Shown: positions 53,890 through 63,408 of the stretch, one piece after another
Numbering within the stretch: the stretch's first letter is position 1
Layout: every line of letters starts with the position of its first letter
DNA from: Peptostreptococcus russellii
GTDB taxonomy: Bacteria; Bacillota; Clostridia; Peptostreptococcales; Peptostreptococcaceae
Length of the DNA stretch: 64,000 nt
Reading direction: 5' to 3'
Assembly (NCBI RefSeq): GCF_003012055.1
Contig: NZ_JYGE01000003.1
Location: 124,001-188,000, forward strand
The notes under the pieces: model-generated
What the model was told of the DNA's origin: nothing
The model's database searches: none
What the model saw: only the letters and a program-made list of their open reading frames with translations
Translations under genes and position numbers: made by a program

Positions 53890-55755
53890 GTGAAGTATAT
53901 TGCTAAAAAATGTGTGGCAATTGCTCTAGTTATGATGATGGTTGGATCATCTGTAGCCCCGTCTGTATTTGCTGAGTCTAATGTATCGGGAAATAGAGAG
54001 GAAGCAATTGAAACTATTGATAATAATTTAAAATCAGATCCTAATAAGGAGATAATTGATGAGGATTCATCAAATGAACTAAATAGTTCTATTGAGGAGT
54101 CAAATATGACTTCTGAGAGCAGATTAGATGCTGATTATTCAAAACAAGATTCAGGTGTAAAATATTTATATGGAAGTAATAGATTTAAAACAGCAGTAAA
54201 GGTAAGTCAAGAAGGTTGGCCAAGTGGTTCAGATAATGTAGTTATAGTAAATAGTAAAAATACTATAACAGGAATAATAGCGACTCCTCTTGCAACTGCT
54301 CACAATGCACCTATACTAATGACAGAACAAAATAACTTGATAGGTGATATATCAAATGAATTAAAGAGACTAAAGCCTAAAAATATTTATATAGTGGGTG
54401 ATAGAAGTATAATATCAAAAGAGGTTGCTGATAAAATGAAGGCGGCTACTGGGGCAAACATAGTGAGAATTTTTGGTAAGTACCCAGGAGAAATCTCTGC
54501 AGCAGTAGCACAAAATATAGCGAAGGTAAAGAAGGTAGATACTGCATATGTAGTAAGTGTTACAAATGGTGTAGCAGATGCATTGACTATATCTTCTAAG
54601 GCTGGAGAAACTAAAAATCCAGTAATAGTTGTGGATCAAAACTATATAAATGCAAATGCATTTACTTTCCTATCTACTAATGTATCAAGTGTATATTATG
54701 TGGGAGGAGAAAAATCAATATCTACTTCTCTAATAAATCAAATAAATGGAGTAGTAAATAATGCAGGTGTAGGAAATAGAGTTTACGGATCAAGTAGACA
54801 TTCCACAAATGTAAATGTTGTGAATAGATTCTACAAGGATGTAAATCTTCCAGCAGTTACAGTAACAAAGTCTGATAATATAGGGCTTGTTGATACTGTT
54901 CCAGCAGGACCTTTGGCAGCTAAAAAGAATTCTCCTATAGTTTTGACTGAAAAAAATTCAGTTCCAAAAGTAACGGGTGAACTATTGGAATCAAGAAAAA
55001 CAAATAGTATTTATCAAGTTGGTGGTGGAATATCACCTTCAGTAACGAATACTATAAAGGCTAAGCTATCGGAAAGTACAAAACCACTTCCGGAGAAACC
55101 TAAGCCAGAGACGGAACCAGAAAAGCCAGTCACACCGCCAAGTAATGGAGGAAATAATAATGAAAACCCTGGAATAGTAAATTCAATAAAAGGTAAAAAA
55201 ATTGTAATAGATGCTGGCCATGGTGGAAGTGATAGTGGTGCAATTGGACTATATGGTGTAAGAGAGAAGGATTGGACTCTAAAAACAGCTAAAGCGTGTG
55301 CTGACTACCTAACTAAGGCTGGAGCTATTGTTATAATGACAAGAACAACAGATGTTTATCCAACACTTCAGGATAGGGCAAACTTAAGTAACAATAAAAA
55401 TGCAGCATTTTTCTGTAGTATACACTATAATAAGGGTGGTAATGTAATCAATTCAGCTACAGGAGAGTTAAGTGGTACAGGAGTAGAAGTATTTAAGGGT
55501 GAAGGAGCATATTCTAATAGAGCTTCACAAAATGTCTTAAATAGTATACTTCAAGGATTTAACCTTAGAAACAGAGGAACAAAAGATGGTACTCAGCTAT
55601 ATGTAATTAGAAATACAAGTGCACCAGCAATTCTTGTAGAAGGTGGTTTCTTATCAAATTCTAAAGATGTTTCATTATTAAACAATGATGCAGGATTAAA
55701 GAAAATGGGTGAACAGATAGCTAAGGGAATCATATCAACATTTGAAGGAAAATAG
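53890..55755 (+). CDS. CWB2-anchored N-acetylmuramoyl-L-alanine amidase
   Basis: 621 residues. A signal peptide (about 1-28) is followed by an acidic Ser/Asn-rich region, three CWB2 modules (about 90-400; YGSNRFKTAVKVS and YGSSRHSTNVNVV mark two) and a Pro/Glu linker. The C-terminal Amidase_3 domain (about 435-621) has zinc ligands His in IDAGHGG, Glu in VREKD and His in SIHYN, and catalytic Glu in LVEGGFLSN. It cuts the lactyl-amide bond in peptidoglycan while bound to the wall polymer, like C. difficile Cwp amidases. It starts with GTG after AAGGAGG. It has its own promoter with two operator-like dyads. A candidate SecA2 substrate (inference). Confidence 0.92.
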   Translation: MKYIAKKCVAIALVMMMVGSSVAPSVFAESNVSGNREEAIETIDNNLKSDPNKEIIDEDSSNELNSSIEESNMTSESRLDADYSKQDSGVKYLYGSNRFKTAVKVSQEGWPSGSDNVVIVNSKNTITGIIATPLATAHNAPILMTEQNNLIGDISNELKRLKPKNIYIVGDRSIISKEVADKMKAATGANIVRIFGKYPGEISAAVAQNIAKVKKVDTAYVVSVTNGVADALTISSKAGETKNPVIVVDQNYINANAFTFLSTNVSSVYYVGGEKSISTSLINQINGVVNNAGVGNRVYGSSRHSTNVNVVNRFYKDVNLPAVTVTKSDNIGLVDTVPAGPLAAKKNSPIVLTEKNSVPKVTGELLESRKTNSIYQVGGGISPSVTNTIKAKLSESTKPLPEKPKPETEPEKPVTPPSNGGNNNENPGIVNSIKGKKIVIDAGHGGSDSGAIGLYGVREKDWTLKTAKACADYLTKAGAIVIMTRTTDVYPTLQDRANLSNNKNAAFFCSIHYNKGGNVINSATGELSGTGVEVFKGEGAYSNRASQNVLNSILQGFNLRNRGTKDGTQLYVIRNTSAPAILVEGGFLSNSKDVSLLNNDAGLKKMGEQIAKGIISTFEGK

Positions 55756-55776
55756 AAAAGTTTATTTTTAAATAAT

Positions 55777-55811
55777 AAGATGGCATATAAAAAGTGTGCC
55801 GTCTTTTTTTA
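55777..55811 (+). terminator. Terminator after the CWB2-amidase gene
   Basis: An 11-bp stem with two G-U pairs (aagatggcata 55777-55787, tgtgccgtctt 55795-55805) and a T run. The rest of the gap to 56151 is A+T-rich; a TATAAT at 56096-56101 is the probable -10 of the next gene. Confidence 0.8.
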
Positions 55812-56151
55812 TTTAATAATTTATCCAATAAAAGACAAAAGCTATTTTTTACATTAAATATTGAAAATATTGAAAATAGTGAGAGATTATTAAGTATAGA
55901 TAGCAATATAAACTTAAAATAGTAAGATCTGCATTTAAAAAATTATATTATAATATGAAGTTTTATAGCAATTATATTAAAAAATAGTATCTTTCTTTAA
56001 TCTGAAAAGTTATTTTGCTTTTTATTATTATCTTTTTATGCTTTTATAAAGAGATAAAGAGCTTATTAAGAGTTTTAAAAAAATCTAATCTATAGTATAA
56101 TAGAGAAGTGAAAATTATTGATATAAATTATATAATATTAGGAGATAGTAA

Positions 56152-57249
56152 ATGAAGAAGTATTTAAAATATATAGCCATAATCTTGGTTTTGGCAGTAG
56201 GTTACAAGTTAGCAGATAAAGCCTTAGACAAACTGTATTTGTCTAAGTATGACATAATAGATTATACAGGAGATACCAGATACTCCACTGTAAATAAAGT
56301 AATGGATAAAAGATTTAAAAAATCAGAAACTGCGATTTTAGTCAATACAAATTATCTAAATCAAGCAATAGCAGTATCACCATATGCATATTCAAATAAT
56401 ATTCCTGTTTTGTATACTGAAAAAAATAAAATGCCAGAGCCAGTGTATGAAGAACTAGAAAGATTGGGAGTAAAAAAAGTTATAATGATTGGTGGAGTAA
56501 ACTATATTTCAAATGTTGTAACTAGATCTTTGGATAGGTTAGGCTATGAAACTGATAGGATAGTAGATTCAGGGGGAATTAATCTGTCTATTAAAATGGC
56601 AGAAATGATGGATAGTCAAAAAAATATTGACTCAATAGCAGTTGTAACAGATGATGAACTAGATATTCCAAATGGAATATCATTTTTACCTGTTGCTCAG
56701 ACAGAAAATATTCCAATAATGGTAACAACAAATAATGAAAATGATATAATAAAATTACAAAAGTTTGTTAAGAAACACAATATAAAAAAGACATACCTAG
56801 TTGGAATAAATAATTATTATAACACTAATATAGAAAAAACTCTTCCAGGTGTCGTAAGAATAGCTGGAAAAGATAGGTATGATATAAATAGGAAGATAAT
56901 GGATAAGTTCTTTAGCGATAAGAGTAATAAAAAAGTATATGTGTCTAAAGGTGGAGAAGTAATACATAAAAGACATATTGCTCCAGGGCAGCTAATAAAT
57001 GCTCTAGCAGTATCTCCTCTTGCGGCTGACAATAAGGCTCCTCTTATGTATATAGATGAGAATTACTTTAGCTCTGATGAGTCCAAATTGATAAAGCAAA
57101 AAGGCTATAAAGAAATTAATCAAGTAGGCTTTAATATAGAAAGAAGGAACTTTTTCAATGTAGAAAGATTTAAGGTATTTACTACTATTGTTTTGATTCT
57201 TATATCATTATTAATGGTTATTAGATTGATTAGCTTTAAAGCAAAATAG
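56152..57249 (+). CDS. CWB2-like protein with a membrane helix at each end
   Basis: 365 residues. An N-terminal helix (about 5-20, YIAIILVLAVGYKLA) without an obvious cleavage site and a C-terminal helix (about 340-358, VFTTIVLILISLLMVIRLIS) flank an external section of three CWB2-like modules. The CWB2 marks are TGDTRYSTVNKVM (about residue 40), a degenerate middle module without the R-Y-T core, and AGKDRYDINRKIM (about 237). Ordinary CWB2 proteins are secreted and bind wall polymer; this form would hold the domain at the membrane surface. Its location next to the polysaccharide genes suggests a role in assembling, docking or sensing the polymer (inference). Confidence 0.8.
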   Translation: MKKYLKYIAIILVLAVGYKLADKALDKLYLSKYDIIDYTGDTRYSTVNKVMDKRFKKSETAILVNTNYLNQAIAVSPYAYSNNIPVLYTEKNKMPEPVYEELERLGVKKVIMIGGVNYISNVVTRSLDRLGYETDRIVDSGGINLSIKMAEMMDSQKNIDSIAVVTDDELDIPNGISFLPVAQTENIPIMVTTNNENDIIKLQKFVKKHNIKKTYLVGINNYYNTNIEKTLPGVVRIAGKDRYDINRKIMDKFFSDKSNKKVYVSKGGEVIHKRHIAPGQLINALAVSPLAADNKAPLMYIDENYFSSDESKLIKQKGYKEINQVGFNIERRNFFNVERFKVFTTIVLILISLLMVIRLISFKAK

Positions 57250-57299
57250 ATATGTCAATTATAGATACAAACTAGATATGTATTCTAACATTAGATAAC

Positions 57300-57345
57300 T
57301 TGTATTATAACTGTTTTTTTAGTATAATATCATTTGGCGTATAAT
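57300..57345 (+). promoter_or_regulatory. Tandem promoters of the polysaccharide cluster
   Basis: TTGTAT (57300-57305), 17 bp, TATAAT (57323-57328) is a good promoter. A second TATAAT lies at 57340-57345. The 19 bases ending in this second box (57327-57345) match 18 of 19 bases of the ktrB promoter region (23586-23604). Confidence 0.65.
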
Positions 57346-57494
57346 GTGAAGATTGATGTTGGGCTGTATTTATGCAGTTTTTGAAATTATTTCCGATATA
57401 ATTTTCTTTAGAGTTGGAGATTATACATAATCGAAATTAATTTTACATAGTACAAATATAATGCAGTACTTTGTAAATATGGAGGGAGGACAGT

Positions 57495-58157
57495 ATGTCT
57501 TTTAATAAATATTCAGGAGAAGACACTGTATTAAAGGAATACATTGATAGCATAGACTATAGTATTGTCAAGCATGGTAAGTTATTTGAATCTTACCAAC
57601 GCTTTTTTGATATTTTGCTATCGCTTATAGGGCTTATTGTAGGTGTGCCAATAATAATTATATTTGGTATACTAATAAAGATAGAGGATAGAGGTCCAAT
57701 TACATACAAGCAAGAAAGACTTGGAAAAGATGGGGAAGAATTCTATGTATATAAGCTAAGATCTATGAGAACTGATGCAGAAAGATTTGGTGCTCAGTGG
57801 GCAGAAAAAGATGACCCAAGAATAACAAAGGTAGGTAAGTTTATAAGAAAAACTAGAATTGATGAGATTCCTCAGCTTTGGAATATTCTTAAAGGCGATA
57901 TGGGAATTATTGGGCCAAGACCAGAGAGATCTATATTCACAAAAGAGTTTGAAGAAAAATACCCAAACTTTGTTTATAGATTAGCAGTAAAGCCAGGGTT
58001 GACTGGATGGGCTCAGGTAAATGGTGGTTATGAGATGGATCCTGGTGAAAAGTTAGAATGTGATTTATATTATATAAAAAATAGAAGCGTGCTACTAGAC
58101 ATTAAAATAATATTGATGACTGTGAAGGTTGTCTTTACTGGTGATGGTGCGAGATAG
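57495..58157 (+). CDS. Undecaprenyl-phosphate sugar phosphotransferase (initiating transferase)
   Basis: 220 residues, the bacterial sugar transferase family (PF02397) in its short, single-helix form. One hydrophobic segment (about 35-60) is followed by the cytosolic catalytic part with YKQERLGKDGEEFYVYKLRS, the DPRITKVGKFIRKTRIDEIP stretch, and GIIGPRPERS. It places the first sugar-1-phosphate on undecaprenyl phosphate, starting a repeat unit. It heads the polysaccharide cluster, preceded by two -10 boxes and SD GGAGGGAGG. The sugar donor (glucose, galactose or an N-acetyl sugar) cannot be told. Confidence 0.92.
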   Translation: MSFNKYSGEDTVLKEYIDSIDYSIVKHGKLFESYQRFFDILLSLIGLIVGVPIIIIFGILIKIEDRGPITYKQERLGKDGEEFYVYKLRSMRTDAERFGAQWAEKDDPRITKVGKFIRKTRIDEIPQLWNILKGDMGIIGPRPERSIFTKEFEEKYPNFVYRLAVKPGLTGWAQVNGGYEMDPGEKLECDLYYIKNRSVLLDIKIILMTVKVVFTGDGAR

Positions 58158-58170
58158 AAAGGAAATTTGA

Positions 58171-58941
58171 ATGAGTAAAAAATTTATAGATAATCTGGTT
58201 TCTGTGATTGTGCCTATATATAATGCTGAGGATTTTATGAGAGAAACTTTAGATAGTATATTAGCTCAGACATATAAGGACATAGAGATAATGTGTATTG
58301 ATGATATGTCGACAGATTCTTCGAGAGATATTATAGCTGAATATGCATCAAAGTATGATAATATAAGACCAATACTTTTAGAGGAAAATGCTGGAGTATC
58401 AAACGCTAGAAATACTGGTATTGCAAATGCTAGGGGAAGATATATTGCATTTTTAGATAGTGATGATGTTTGGCTTCCTGAAAAGATAGAAAAGCAGATT
58501 AACTTTATGAAGGAAAACAACTATGCATTTACTTTTACAAGCTATCGTTTTATGGACTCAGATAGTAATCTACTGAATACTATTGTTAGAGCAAAAGATG
58601 AACTAACATATAAAAAATTATTAAGACATAATGCTATATCTTGTCTGACAGTAGTAATTGACAGAGAGCATATAGAGGATATTTATATGCCTAAAATCCA
58701 TCATGAGGACTATGCAGCATGGCTTCGTATACTTAAAAGAGGTCATAAGGCATACGGTTTAGATGAGGTTTTAGCAAAATATAGAAGCAGACAAAATTCC
58801 TTATCTGGAAACAAGATAAAGGCTGCTGGATGGACTTGGAATATATTGAGAAATGAAGAGAAGCTAGGTTTATTTAAAGCTATATACTGCTTCTGTTATT
58901 ATGCAATAATAAATGTTTACAAACACTTTATTTCTAAGTAA
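58171..58941 (+). CDS. Glycosyltransferase family 2
   Basis: 256 residues, a GT-A fold enzyme. It has VSVIVPIYNAEDFMRETLDS at the start, the acidic donor site pairs IDDMSTDSS and FLDSDDVW, and the acceptor-side HHEDYAAWLRILKRGHKAYG near 190. It adds a sugar to the lipid-linked repeat unit at the membrane. It is closely similar along its length to the GT2 gene at 60991, suggesting a duplication within the cluster. It lies 13 bases after the initiating transferase. Confidence 0.9.
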   Translation: MSKKFIDNLVSVIVPIYNAEDFMRETLDSILAQTYKDIEIMCIDDMSTDSSRDIIAEYASKYDNIRPILLEENAGVSNARNTGIANARGRYIAFLDSDDVWLPEKIEKQINFMKENNYAFTFTSYRFMDSDSNLLNTIVRAKDELTYKKLLRHNAISCLTVVIDREHIEDIYMPKIHHEDYAAWLRILKRGHKAYGLDEVLAKYRSRQNSLSGNKIKAAGWTWNILRNEEKLGLFKAIYCFCYYAIINVYKHFISK

Positions 58942-58951
58942 AGGAGGTAGT

Positions 58952-59764
58952 ATGAAGTTTAGTTTATTACTTGGAACATATGGCTCCAGATTAAAGGAAT
59001 TAGATTATCTTTTTGATAGTCTAGACAGACAAAGTTATAAAAATTTTGAACTTATAGTTGGCTCTCAAACAAACTTTGATAGTATTGAGGAACTTTTAAG
59101 TAAACATAAATTTGAATATAAACATGTGCATGCAGATGGAATAGGATGTGCAAATAGTAGAAATGCCACTATGGATTTAGCTAGTGGAGATGTATATACA
59201 TTCACAGATGATGATTGTTGGTATAAGGATGACTCATTAGAAATTGTAAAAAAATATTTCGATGAATATAATCCAGATATTGGAATATTTCAGCACTATG
59301 ATCCAATAAAAGAGAAGTCTACGATAAATTATCCAAAAGAAAAGATACTTGGTTTAAGCAAGTTACAGACATTAAAGCAAGCTACTCTTGATATGTGGTT
59401 TAATTCATCTAGTATAGATCCACATACTCATAAATTTGATGAAAGATTTGGTATTGGAACTAAGTATAATTCTGGTGAAGAAAATATATATATAATGGAT
59501 GCTTATAATGAAGGAAAAAGAAAAATGTATTATTTCCCTGAAATAGTAGCTTATCATCCATATAAAGAAGTAAATTATATAGATAAAAAATCAATGCTGG
59601 GAAAAGGACCTTTATTTAAAAGATTATTTGGATCATTTATGGGCTTTTTTATGTTTATAGCATTTGGATTTAAAAAGAAAAAAGAAATAAAAGAAAATAA
59701 TAACGGTGAATTTTGGGGTATATTTAAAGACTCCCTAAAGGAACAATTGAAGTTTAAATTATAA
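58952..59764 (+). CDS. Glycosyltransferase family 2
   Basis: 270 residues with a GT-A fold. It starts KFSLLLGTYGSRLKELDYLF and has the metal-binding triple acid FTDDDCWY (about residue 84), then GEENIYIMDAYNEG near 178. It is not closely like the two neighbouring GT2 paralogues, so it probably has a different donor or acceptor. The start at 58952 follows AAGGAGGT that directly overlaps the upstream gene's stop region; the frame extends to 58913 without an SD. A C-terminal hydrophobic segment (about 218-235) may hold it at the membrane. Confidence 0.85.
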   Translation: MKFSLLLGTYGSRLKELDYLFDSLDRQSYKNFELIVGSQTNFDSIEELLSKHKFEYKHVHADGIGCANSRNATMDLASGDVYTFTDDDCWYKDDSLEIVKKYFDEYNPDIGIFQHYDPIKEKSTINYPKEKILGLSKLQTLKQATLDMWFNSSSIDPHTHKFDERFGIGTKYNSGEENIYIMDAYNEGKRKMYYFPEIVAYHPYKEVNYIDKKSMLGKGPLFKRLFGSFMGFFMFIAFGFKKKKEIKENNNGEFWGIFKDSLKEQLKFKL

Positions 59765-59855
59765 AATCTTAATCTGGTATTAAAGTAGTTACGAGATTAA
59801 ATAAAGAAGTTTATCTTAAGACAGAAATGTCTATATAGAAATGAGGTTTTAATAC

Positions 59856-60962
59856 ATGTTAAACGATAAATGTAAGAATAGCTTGGGAGTAGCCGTTATA
59901 TTCTTAGCCATTATGAAATATTATGGAGTATATTTTGGGTTTAGTAATTTCTCAAAATATTTTATGTTGATTTCTTTATTGTTATCAACAGTACTTATTA
60001 TTTCTAATAGAAAACAATACAACATTGTACATATAGGATTTTTATTACTAGCTGGTCTACAGTTTGTAATATCCAAAAATATTACAGTAGTCTATACATA
60101 CTATCTATGTCTTGCTCTTTATGCAGCAGACTTTCGTGTGATAGTAAAATGGTTTACGATTACTAATGCTGTATTATTTTCTATATATTTAGCTATGAAC
60201 GTAGTCGGAATACATCCTACAGAATATTTAGAAGGAAGAAATGACTTTGGATTTGGAAATCCGAATACAGCGTTTATAAGTATGTTTTTGATATGGTCTG
60301 CATATTTTTATTATATTTATAATAAGAAAAGAAAGATTGATTATATACTTTTGTTTGCTCTGATATTTTTGATGTACACTCAGACAACTACAAGGACTGG
60401 ACTTCTTACAGCAGTAATGACGATTATTGCATTTATTATTCTTGAGAATATGAATTTAAGTAATCGATATGCTAGGATGTTTGTGTCGTCATTTCCAGTA
60501 TTGATGTCATTGTTAAGTTTGGTAATTGCAATATTTTTAAGTGACAACTACTTCTTTAACAGTGTGCTTTCTCATAGGCCACTCTACTGGCATTCATATG
60601 TGATGCATCCCACTAGAGGGATAAATTTATTTGGATATGCTTCCAATATAAGAGATATACTCTTTACTCAAAGGATGCCACTTGATAGTGGATATATCTG
60701 GTCTTTATATAGTTCTGGAATACTAGTGTATACAGCTCTTATAGCCATGATGTGCTATACTTTATATCAGCTGTGTAAAAAGAATAAAAAGGCAGAAATA
60801 CTTTTGATTGTCAGTCTTTTGATATACTGCTTTGCTGAAAGTATAATGTTGGATTTGGCAACAAATATAGGACTTGTATTGATAGTTGCTGGAGTATCAA
60901 ATCTTAATCTCAAAAATATAAAGAAGATGAAATTAAGAGTAAAGTCAAAAAAAACCGTATAA
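59856..60962 (+). CDS. Wzy-like polysaccharide polymerase
   Basis: 368 residues with about ten membrane helices and a larger external loop near residues 230-280. The segment GRNDFGFGNPNTAFISMFLI (about 126-145) is characteristic of Wzy/O-antigen-ligase-type polymerases, in which Arg residues of external loops are important. It would join lipid-linked repeats on the outer face. Sequences in this class diverge strongly, so the call rests on topology, this motif and location inside a glycosyltransferase cluster. Confidence 0.75.
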   Translation: MLNDKCKNSLGVAVIFLAIMKYYGVYFGFSNFSKYFMLISLLLSTVLIISNRKQYNIVHIGFLLLAGLQFVISKNITVVYTYYLCLALYAADFRVIVKWFTITNAVLFSIYLAMNVVGIHPTEYLEGRNDFGFGNPNTAFISMFLIWSAYFYYIYNKKRKIDYILLFALIFLMYTQTTTRTGLLTAVMTIIAFIILENMNLSNRYARMFVSSFPVLMSLLSLVIAIFLSDNYFFNSVLSHRPLYWHSYVMHPTRGINLFGYASNIRDILFTQRMPLDSGYIWSLYSSGILVYTALIAMMCYTLYQLCKKNKKAEILLIVSLLIYCFAESIMLDLATNIGLVLIVAGVSNLNLKNIKKMKLRVKSKKTV

Positions 60963-60990
60963 TTTCATATGGTCAATGAGGAGAATATAA

Positions 60991-61755
60991 ATGAAAGATG
61001 CTTTAGTATCAATAATAACTCCTGTATATAATGCTGAGAAGTTTATAAGGGAAACAATTGAGTCAGTACAAAATCAGACATATACAAATTGGGAGATGTT
61101 ATTGATTAATGATTGTTCTACAGATTCTTCAGCTGAAATAATAAAAGAAAAAGCTGCGGAAGACTCTAGAATAAAATATATAGAACTTGATAAAAACTCT
61201 GGTGCAGCAATAACTAGAAATACGGGTATATCAAAAGCTCAAGGCAGATATATTGCATTTTTAGATAGTGATGATATCTGGAAGTCTGATAAGCTGGATA
61301 AACAACTTGCGCTTATTAAAGAAAAAGACATTGGCTTTTGCTTTACTTCCTATAGGTATGTAATGCAAGATGGAGTTCCTACAAACAAGGTTGCAAGAGC
61401 ACCAGAAAAAATAGACTATAATGGTTTACTTAAAAATACTATTATAGGTTGCTCGACTGTCCTAATAGATAGAGAAGTGATGGGTGATTTTAGAATGACT
61501 AATGTTAGACGTGGTCAAGACACAGCTACTTGGCTTCAACTTCTAAAAAGGACAGAATATGCATATGGAATTTATGAAGATTTGGTATGGTATAGAGTGG
61601 TTGATGGATCGCTTTCACATAATAAATGGAATGCCATAAAAAGAACTTGGAATACATATAGAAATGTAGAACATTTAAGTTTACCAAAAGCTATGTATGT
61701 TTTTGTTTTTTATGCATATAATGCTCTTAAGAAGAGAATAAAAAATGAAAAGTAA
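60991..61755 (+). CDS. Glycosyltransferase family 2 (paralogue of the gene at 58171)
   Basis: 254 residues. It has VSIITPVYNAEKFIRETIES, INDCSTDSS, then QGRYIAFLDSDDIWKSDKLD with the GT-A metal site near residue 93, and RRGQDTATWLQLLKRTEYAY near 170. It aligns end to end by eye with the GT2 at 58171, including matching FTSYR and the C-terminal WNxxRNxExL region. It is probably a diverged duplicate adding a different sugar or making a different linkage. SD GAGGAG. Confidence 0.9.
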   Translation: MKDALVSIITPVYNAEKFIRETIESVQNQTYTNWEMLLINDCSTDSSAEIIKEKAAEDSRIKYIELDKNSGAAITRNTGISKAQGRYIAFLDSDDIWKSDKLDKQLALIKEKDIGFCFTSYRYVMQDGVPTNKVARAPEKIDYNGLLKNTIIGCSTVLIDREVMGDFRMTNVRRGQDTATWLQLLKRTEYAYGIYEDLVWYRVVDGSLSHNKWNAIKRTWNTYRNVEHLSLPKAMYVFVFYAYNALKKRIKNEK

Positions 61756-61849
61756 TGAATATAGTAGGGCTTTGTATGGTTTTGTTAATTTATTTGAAAT
61801 TAGACAGGCTTACAAAGTCCTTTTTAGTTTATATTAAGAGGGGTATGCT

Positions 61850-63307
61850 ATGTGTAATAACTATAAAGTATCAAAAGTTATGATAATAGGGGCTGGTGAA
61901 GCTGGCCAAATGGTAATAAGTGAAATAAATAAAAATAGAAAAAAACTAAAAAGAGAAGTAGCCGTAATAATTGATGATAATAAAAATTTATTAGGAAAAA
62001 CAATATGTGGTCATAAAGTTATGGGGGATACTTCTAAAATTTTAGAGCTAATAAAAGAAGAAGATATTGATGAAATAATATTTTCGATAGCAAATATTAA
62101 GAGTAGCAAAAAAAGAGAAATACTGGATATTTGTAAGTCTAGTGGATGTAATACAAGAACTATACCAAGTATGACTGAAATTATAGACTGTAAAGTTGAC
62201 TTTAAAATAATAAGAGAAGTTGAAATAGAGGACCTTCTGGGAAGAGATCCCATATCTCTAGACACATGCAAAATTAGTCAACAGATAAAGAATAAAACGA
62301 TAATGGTTACTGGTGGCGGAGGTACAATAGGATCTGAGCTTTGTAGACAAATATCAAAGTATGGACCTAAAAAACTTATTATACTTGATAATTTTGAAAA
62401 TAATGCCTATGCAGTACAGCAGGAATTAAAAATGAAATATAAAGATGATCTTGATTTAGAGCTTGTGATAGCGACTATAAGGGAAGAAAAGAGACTAGAA
62501 AAAGTCTTTGATAAATATAGACCAGACATAGTATATCATGCAGCAGCACATAAGCATGTACCTTTGATGGAGTACAATAAGACTGAGGCAGTAAAAAATA
62601 ATATATTTGGTACATTGAATTTATTAAAAGTGGCAGATAATTTCAAAGTTAAAAGATTTGTATTGATATCAAGTGATAAAGCAGTTAATCCAACCAATAT
62701 TATGGGAGCTACAAAAAGAGCTGCAGAAATGTTGATACAGACATATAATGATTTAAGTAATACTGAGTATGTGGCAGTTAGATTTGGTAATGTATTGGGA
62801 AGTTCTGGATCAGTTGTACCGCTGTTTAAAAAACAGATAGCAGCAGGAGGTCCTGTGACCGTCACACATAAGGAAATAATAAGATACTTTATGACAATAC
62901 CTGAAGCAGTGTCTCTAGTGATGCAGGCAGGTGCTATGGCTGAAGGTGGAGAGATATTTGTTTTGGATATGGGAGAGCCTGTCAAAATAGATGATTTAGC
63001 TAGAAATATTATAAAACTTAGTGGATTTGAACCTGATGAAGATATAAAGATAGAATATACTGGCTTGCGTCCAGGAGAAAAACTGTATGAAGAGCTATTA
63101 ATGGCTGAAGAGGGGTTAAAAAATACAGATCATAAAAAGATATTTATAGGAAAGCCAAAAACTTTTAACAAAGAAGAAATATTTTTCTTGTTAGAAAGTT
63201 TAAAAGAGGCAGCTTTTAATGAGAGAGAAGAAGATATGGATCCTATTATGAGAAAATTAGTTACAACTTATATTAGACCAGAAGATGTAAATGAAAGTTA
63301 TATATAA
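61850..63307 (+). CDS. CapD-like nucleotide-sugar epimerase/4,6-dehydratase, soluble form
   Basis: 485 residues. An N-terminal Rossmann domain (about 5-120, VMIIGAGEAGQMVISEINKN) is followed by an extended SDR domain (about 145-440) with TGGGGTIGSELCRQISKYGP and the modified active site SSDKAVNPTNIMGATKRAAE. The latter has SDK and a Met where classical SDR enzymes have Tyr-x3-Lys, as in FlaA1/CapD UDP-GlcNAc 4,6-dehydratases. CapD/WbpM proteins normally carry four membrane helices before the Rossmann domain; these are missing, so this is a soluble variant. It likely prepares a modified amino sugar for the cluster. SD AGAGGGG. Confidence 0.88.
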   Translation: MCNNYKVSKVMIIGAGEAGQMVISEINKNRKKLKREVAVIIDDNKNLLGKTICGHKVMGDTSKILELIKEEDIDEIIFSIANIKSSKKREILDICKSSGCNTRTIPSMTEIIDCKVDFKIIREVEIEDLLGRDPISLDTCKISQQIKNKTIMVTGGGGTIGSELCRQISKYGPKKLIILDNFENNAYAVQQELKMKYKDDLDLELVIATIREEKRLEKVFDKYRPDIVYHAAAHKHVPLMEYNKTEAVKNNIFGTLNLLKVADNFKVKRFVLISSDKAVNPTNIMGATKRAAEMLIQTYNDLSNTEYVAVRFGNVLGSSGSVVPLFKKQIAAGGPVTVTHKEIIRYFMTIPEAVSLVMQAGAMAEGGEIFVLDMGEPVKIDDLARNIIKLSGFEPDEDIKIEYTGLRPGEKLYEELLMAEEGLKNTDHKKIFIGKPKTFNKEEIFFLLESLKEAAFNEREEDMDPIMRKLVTTYIRPEDVNESYI

Positions 63308-63408
63308 TTAAATTATTTAATTTATATATAAATATTTAAGAAAACAAATTAAATTTATATAAAAATATTTAAGAAAGAAAGAATTAGTAATAATTAGAGG
63401 AGAAAAAA

